DNA from: Apostichopus japonicus | Lineage: Eukaryota; Echinodermata; Holothuroidea; Aspidochirotida; Stichopodidae | DNA: 64,000 bases | NCBI RefSeq assembly: GCF_037975245.1 | Contig: NC_092579.1 | Location: forward strand, 27,205,666-27,269,665 | Direction of reading: 5' to 3' | In this document: positions 59,701-64,000 of the stretch, piece by piece | How the letters are laid out: every line of letters begins with the position of its first letter | Position numbering within the stretch: position 1 is the first letter of the stretch | Program-made: the position numbers and the translations under genes | The notes under the pieces: model-generated | The model's database searches: none | Seen by the model: the letters and a program-made list of their open reading frames with translations, nothing else | What the model was told of the DNA's origin: nothing

Positions 59701-62700
59701 AGTTTACTTCTACCCAACATGCATAAAGACGCTCCCACCAAGATGATGATGATGATACCAATGAGAGCCACGATCACGAGGAACCACCACTCCTCGTAGA
59801 AGTTTGCCTGCGCCCCGCCAGCAAAACTGACAGCTGCGAGAGGGAATGAGGAAATCAAACGAAAAAGGCATAAAATCAAAGAGAAACAAAACTTGATTGA
59901 TGATTACAGAAATTCAATTCTTAAATGATTGTGTGAAAGATTTTTCCTGAATGACGCTTGTCATAATTTATACTTGAAAATCTCCACATTCTCTCACACC
60001 AATTTTCATAAGTTTAAAAATAAATTCACAAAATGTCAAAATGGACAGCGGCAGTCACCGCCAAATCGTGCTGTCTCAAGACTTGAATCAATTACAACAT
60101 GGAGAGATAATCTCTGTAGACAAACAGTGCCTATTGGGGGGGGGGGGTTAAATGAGGATTAACTTCCGTATGCAGCCTAGATGCAGTGATGCTGCAGCCC
60201 TCTCAGCTTCCGACCTTTGACATGGTACTAAAAACAGATATACTTTTGCTAACAAGGATCAATACCTGATGTATCGAAAGGCTCGGGGAGAACGGCAGGT
60301 TCACTGATACTCTGAGCATTCTCTGCTAGAACCCTGAAGGAATAAACTGTAGCTGAATTTAACTCCTGGTACGAGAACTGGTAGGATTCCTCCGAGGGAG
60401 GTATTTCGTCTGTCAACATGATCCAGTCGTTTTGATCTGCGGTAGTCGAAAATATGAAAGACACTTGAAAATGGTATATTTTACCCGAAACTGATTTTCA
60501 TTAGAGGGGCCAAAAATAAGTATTCTTGTCAGTACACATAAAGCTTATCCATTGTCTTTAAGTCATTCAAAGAGAGAAATGTTAATCGACTATCAACCAG
60601 ATGTAACGATATCAAAGTTATTCATAAAAGTGCATCCGTGGTAACGATGACATCACAACTACTGGATTTGAATACATGTTGAAAAGTATGCTTGAAATGC
60701 AGTGTGCCGTACCAGACTGACACAATATGCAGTAACCCCCTTGTGCATGACCTTCTGTGATGTTGTCTTTTATCAGAATAAAATGTTAGTTATTGAAATC
60801 TGCCTAATAATCGCAATTGTAGACCCTATTACGGTGCTAGCGTTGCAAGTGAGATAACCACCTCACCCAGTTGGCCCACAGGTCATTTGACCATGGCAAT
60901 CCCTCTGCGGACATATTCCATGGACATTGAATCGTAGGAGTGGGAGAAAAAAAGTCACAACAAACTCACTCTGTTCTTTGTATTCGATGATGTAACCCAA
61001 AATTCTGGAAAAGCCAAAATTCTCTGGTTCCTCCCACAGTAAAGTCAACGTTCCCTCGTCGACTTCAAGTCGGACATTTCTCGGACTGCCTGGCGCACCT
61101 GAAAGACCAGGTCAACGAAAACGGGATGACTCGACCGACAGGAAACTTACCAAAGTGGGTCATGACACTGAGAATTTGTGTTTCTACTTTTTTTCAGGAC
61201 AATTCTCAAACGTTCCAACCGAGTGATGCGACCTACAATATAGTCGTTTCCGAAATATCTTTGCCAACAGTGGTTAACGACAAGGCCATAGAGGACACTG
61301 CATATTGGGTTACTGCAGTGGTTGAGGGTTAGGCGGGGGGGGGGGGGATAGAGAGGAATATGGTTGTCTTTGGAATCACAGACATGAATGTACATTTCTG
61401 CATAATTATTGTGAAACATCTATGTTGAAAACTAATGATGCACCTACCTAGTTGTGGTCCAGTTGTAATGTTTTTCGCTACGATGGGTCCATACTGGGGT
61501 TTACTGGCCGTCCTTGCGCTGATACTGAACAGGTACGGGACATTGGGCTCCAACTCTGCCACATTATAGGTGGTCTTCGACGCAGGGATTTCATTCAAAA
61601 TTAATGACTTTTCACCTGTGAAAATTATATGAACAGAACCCATATTTCACACATCAGCTTCTTTTTTGTCCCCTCCTTAACCTTGAAATGTTAATTTTGC
61701 ACTTTATTTTATATTTATTACCCAAAACTTCAATTTAGGTTTTGAAAGACTTAGTTTTCAACACCATTTTCAAGTACAATCAAGCCCAAATGAATACCCC
61801 AATTTTAAACAGAGCCAAGTACTTAAACGAGAAAGAATGTTTCCGAGCAGAAACGTGATCAGGTGCTGTTAATAATGAAGTACGACAGCATTGAGAAGCA
61901 GAACAGTAACTAGTTTAGCCCACCCTATCCTAACAGCTGTCTTATTCAAGAGGATGACCCCCTTTCAAAGGCCATTTCTATTCACCAAAGTAACACTAAC
62001 AAAGCACCAAAAACTGGTATTAATATATATATTATTAATATATTTTACTCATCATCATCAGATTGAACCTACCTCAACCATCTTGAAACAATTCAAAGAG
62101 AGGTAGATAACTCCCATGAAGGAATTTCTGAAATATTTCAGCAATATTTGGAGGAAAATTACAGAAATGAATATAGGAAATGAGGGGGGAGGGGGGGAGG
62201 GTATCAGAGTCTTTCACTTCACTCACCGTTAATGGTTTGCAATGATTGGTAAGAGAGTTTATAATAGGTGATGTTACCACAGGACTTTGGTGGCTCTCCC
62301 CAGGTTACCATTAAGGAAGTCATTCGGATCTGAGTAAACGATAAGAACTCGACTTCACCGGGAACTGTGATACGAAAAAGTAAAGAAGTTACACATGATT
62401 TTACACCAATGATCAACAGAGTTTACTGCGGAAGAGTATAGCTTGCCTGTCGCAGATTGGCCATGAAGATCACAAAACTTTTCGCTTAGCCTTTGTCACA
62501 GATTTAAGATGAAGAAAAAGAAAGCTAAAAAGTAGTTACAAAGAAAGAAATTTTGCCAATTGTAAGGAAGTTCAAATCATGTCCGTTCTGTCAAAATGCC
62601 ATTTCTGGTCTTCTGGGGGAAGCTGTCACCCCCCCCCAATGTTCTACCCTCAGCCCGACCATGGTGGGGCTTTGTTGCAGTTCAGATACCATCAGAGCAG

Positions 62701-63791
62701 GTGGTCTCATCGTAGAGTGAGACACAGTCCTAACTCTATTGGGAAGAATAAAAAGCTAACAACACAGAAAATATTGTTGATGTAATTTTCTTATTGGGAT
62801 TGATGCTGAAGGTGATTTATTACAATAAAAATGTGTTAGGGGTAAATGGGAGGGGTGGGAGGGGAGAGGGGCACTTACTATCTTCATCAGTCGTGCTCAT
62901 GTGCACATCACTGGCAGGTCCTTCACCAGCGGCATTGAACCCCTTCACCACGAGGCCGTACGTGGTAGCGCACTGCAAGCCGTCCAGGGTCACCAACGTC
63001 GAGGTCGAACCATACGTTCTGGTCTGGGTGTCAGCGTCTCGTTTCATGTCCACTTCCCAATAAATGACCTTGTACCCCTGGAGACCTCCGCTCAGGGTAT
63101 CGACGGGGGGCGGGGACCAGCTGACTGTCAAGCTGTTGGGGCTGTTGGCATTGACACGTACACTGGTGGGCGCTGCCGAGGGGACTGTTGATGGGATTGA
63201 GAGGAGGAGGAGACGATGCCAGACGTTTATTATTTATTATTATTATTTATTATATTATTATTATTATTTACTGATTATCATACATTTATCATACTGGTGG
63301 AACATTTCTATTACAAATATCTTCTTTTTTTCTTTTTAAAGTTATCATCCAATATTGTTAGGACGGTAACACACATAAACTGTACGATGTAGTAACTCAT
63401 TCTGCCAGTTGATGGTTTTCTCACACAGTATCATTTATAAGCAAATATGAAGAAAAAAAAGAAGATGCCTAAAAACATATATAATATTGCTAACGGATAC
63501 CAACTTCACTCATGGCTTATAAATGAAGCATGCCATTAATGAAATAATACTTCCTGCCTTACCCGCTTCGCCGACGAACACCGTCCATGGTCTGCTCAAC
63601 GGGCCAGTGCCGATTTTGTTATAGGCGGCCACCGTGATCTCATAATCCTGGAAGATGAGAAGATTCTCCAGGCTTTTATGCACGGCGTGCGGGTCCTCGA
63701 TCAGTCTCTTCACTTCGCTGCCGTCTGGGAGCTTACGGAAGATGATCTGGTAACCGAGGAGGGCGCCGTTGAACGTGTCCGCAGGAGGAGC
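50514..63791 (-). CDS. SDK: Sidekick cell-adhesion receptor, 3' part (ten exons, 5' end outside window)
   Basis: Exons in transcript order: 63791-63563, 63184-62879, 62364-62227, 61615-61448, 61098-60970, 60436-60266, 59833-59693, 59013-58875, 51680-51551, 50744-50514. Phases agree, giving 593 codons plus TAA. They encode the end of one fibronectin III domain (ADTFNGALLGYQIIF), three full ones (for example TVSWSPPPVDTLSGGLQGYK; LMVTWGEPPKSCGNITYY; LTLLWEEPENFGFSRILGYI), the membrane segment and a cytoplasmic tail with RPPPKPSPGSVQYSEEEE, FVNHY and the terminal GFSSFV. This matches sidekick proteins, homophilic immunoglobulin/fibronectin adhesion receptors at synapses and cell vertices. One or two paralogues exist in animals; SDK1 versus SDK2 cannot be assigned here. 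Confidence 0.92.
51441..51477 (-). repeat. Duplicate of the end of an SDK exon and its splice donor
   Basis: 37 bases match 51545-51581 with three changes, including CAGAGTCAGTG|GTGAGT. It lies in the intron 104 bases downstream of the true donor. Used as an exon in the required phase it would meet a TAG, so it is probably not coding. Confidence 0.8.
51681..58874. other. Large SDK intron
   Basis: 7.2-kb intron between the two middle cytoplasmic exons. It holds the palindromic MITE at 56194-56437, A- and T-runs (54713-54729) and simple repeats (52362-52375). I see no nested gene; short open frames look random. Confidence 0.6.
56194..56437. mobile_element. Palindromic MITE, copy 2 (both ends intact)
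   Basis: Ends AGCCCGGGTCACATCTGCGC and its reverse complement, each followed by GCGATTCAACACGCGATTCA-type words. The inverted match at each end runs for about 46 bp. TTA flanks both sides, fitting a 3-bp target duplication as made by PIF/Harbinger elements; this class is inferred only. The interior is non-coding and is inverted relative to copy 1 at 37304. Confidence 0.85.
59172..59420. mobile_element. Small terminal-inverted-repeat element in an SDK intron
   Basis: Ends are CAGGGATGTGCTCA and TGAGCACATCCCTG, an exact 14-bp inverted repeat. The 6-bp flanks GCAGCA (59166-59171 and 59421-59426) match. It is 249 bp with no coding capacity. The CAGGG start recalls hAT elements, but the 6-bp flank is not the usual 8 bp. 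Confidence 0.85.
59693..59833 (-). other. SDK: SDK transmembrane exon
   Basis: After the acceptor CCTCTCGCAG the exon reads AVSFAGGAQANFYEEWWFL and a single hydrophobic span (VIVALIGIIIIILVGASLCM) followed by basic LGRSKLYK. YEEWWFL immediately before the membrane is a hallmark of sidekick proteins. A different AG four bases downstream would break the frame, so 59833 is the chosen start. Confidence 0.88.
63225..63285. repeat. ATT/ATTT microsatellite in an SDK intron
   Basis: Interrupted TTATTATTATT run just upstream (in transcript sense) of the exon starting at 63184. A similar short ATT-rich run lies at 32327-32362 in the SRP68 intron. Confidence 0.85.
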
Positions 63792-64000
63792 CTTCATTCA
63801 GGAAATAAGTAAAACAGCAAAACCATTGGGGGATTTGACATCACATGCAACTTTGCAGTTTATACTTTGGGATAATTCAGAGAGATAATTTATCCAAAAG
63901 ACATTACATAATCATTGCACACACAATTACTTTGTTCAAACTTTCGCTTTTTGTGAGGAGGGGGTGTGAGGGGCTTTAGGAAATGCGGGAATAAAATCTA

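Noticed and set aside
61147-61419. Minus ORF between SDK exons as extra coding sequence
   Set aside because: It lies in an intron between exons whose phases already join; no domain content.

Overview
The window is eukaryotic: genes are split by introns with GT/AG borders, intergenic DNA is full of retroelement relics and satellites, and three genes can be named. Word usage such as repeated TAGGCCTA, an invertebrate-type set of non-LTR and BEL retroelements, and animal-only genes (sidekick) point to a marine invertebrate deuterostome, most likely an echinoderm. The species assignment is inference.

Genes. (1) UBFD1, plus strand, coding exons from 14150 to 22802. It is complete: six exons and 331 codons, with all splice phases agreeing. 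(2) The last two coding exons of SRP68, minus strand, 32452 to 30893, with a one-base frame disruption near the C-terminus. (3) The 3' part of sidekick (SDK), minus strand, 63791 to 50514. It has ten exons covering the last four fibronectin III domains, the membrane segment and the cytoplasmic tail, which ends in the PDZ ligand GFSSFV. The 5' part of SDK lies beyond the right edge. UBFD1 and SRP68 converge; SRP68 and SDK are in tandem. The three act in different processes (ubiquitin-like biology, protein targeting to the ER, cell adhesion), so no operon-like logic is implied.

Layout. 1-5.4 kb: no gene seen. 5.5-7.4 kb: two relics of a cysteine-rich, transposon-associated protein family. 8.7-9.0 kb: one unassigned protein-like ORF. 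11.4-13.9 kb: a 5'-truncated CR1/L2-type LINE lying head to head with UBFD1. 14-22.8 kb: UBFD1, with a 59-bp satellite in intron 3 that multiplies its own splice donor and an inverted 65-bp satellite in intron 5. 24.4-27.4 kb: dispersed repeats and a fold-back. 27.4-29.0 kb: seven tandem tRNA-like Pol III-type units plus two more tRNA-like relics. 30.9-32.5 kb: SRP68 3' end. 33-37.1 kb: a Jockey-like LINE split by a BEL-derived insertion. 37.3-39.4 kb: a palindromic MITE and two decayed copies of an ABCC transporter exon. 41.7-45.3 kb: a 2.1-kb tandem duplication carrying a well-marked hAT-type MITE. 46.5-47.5 kb: a 29-bp satellite. 50.5-63.8 kb: SDK.

All identifications come from reading the sequence and remembered family features; no database search was run.
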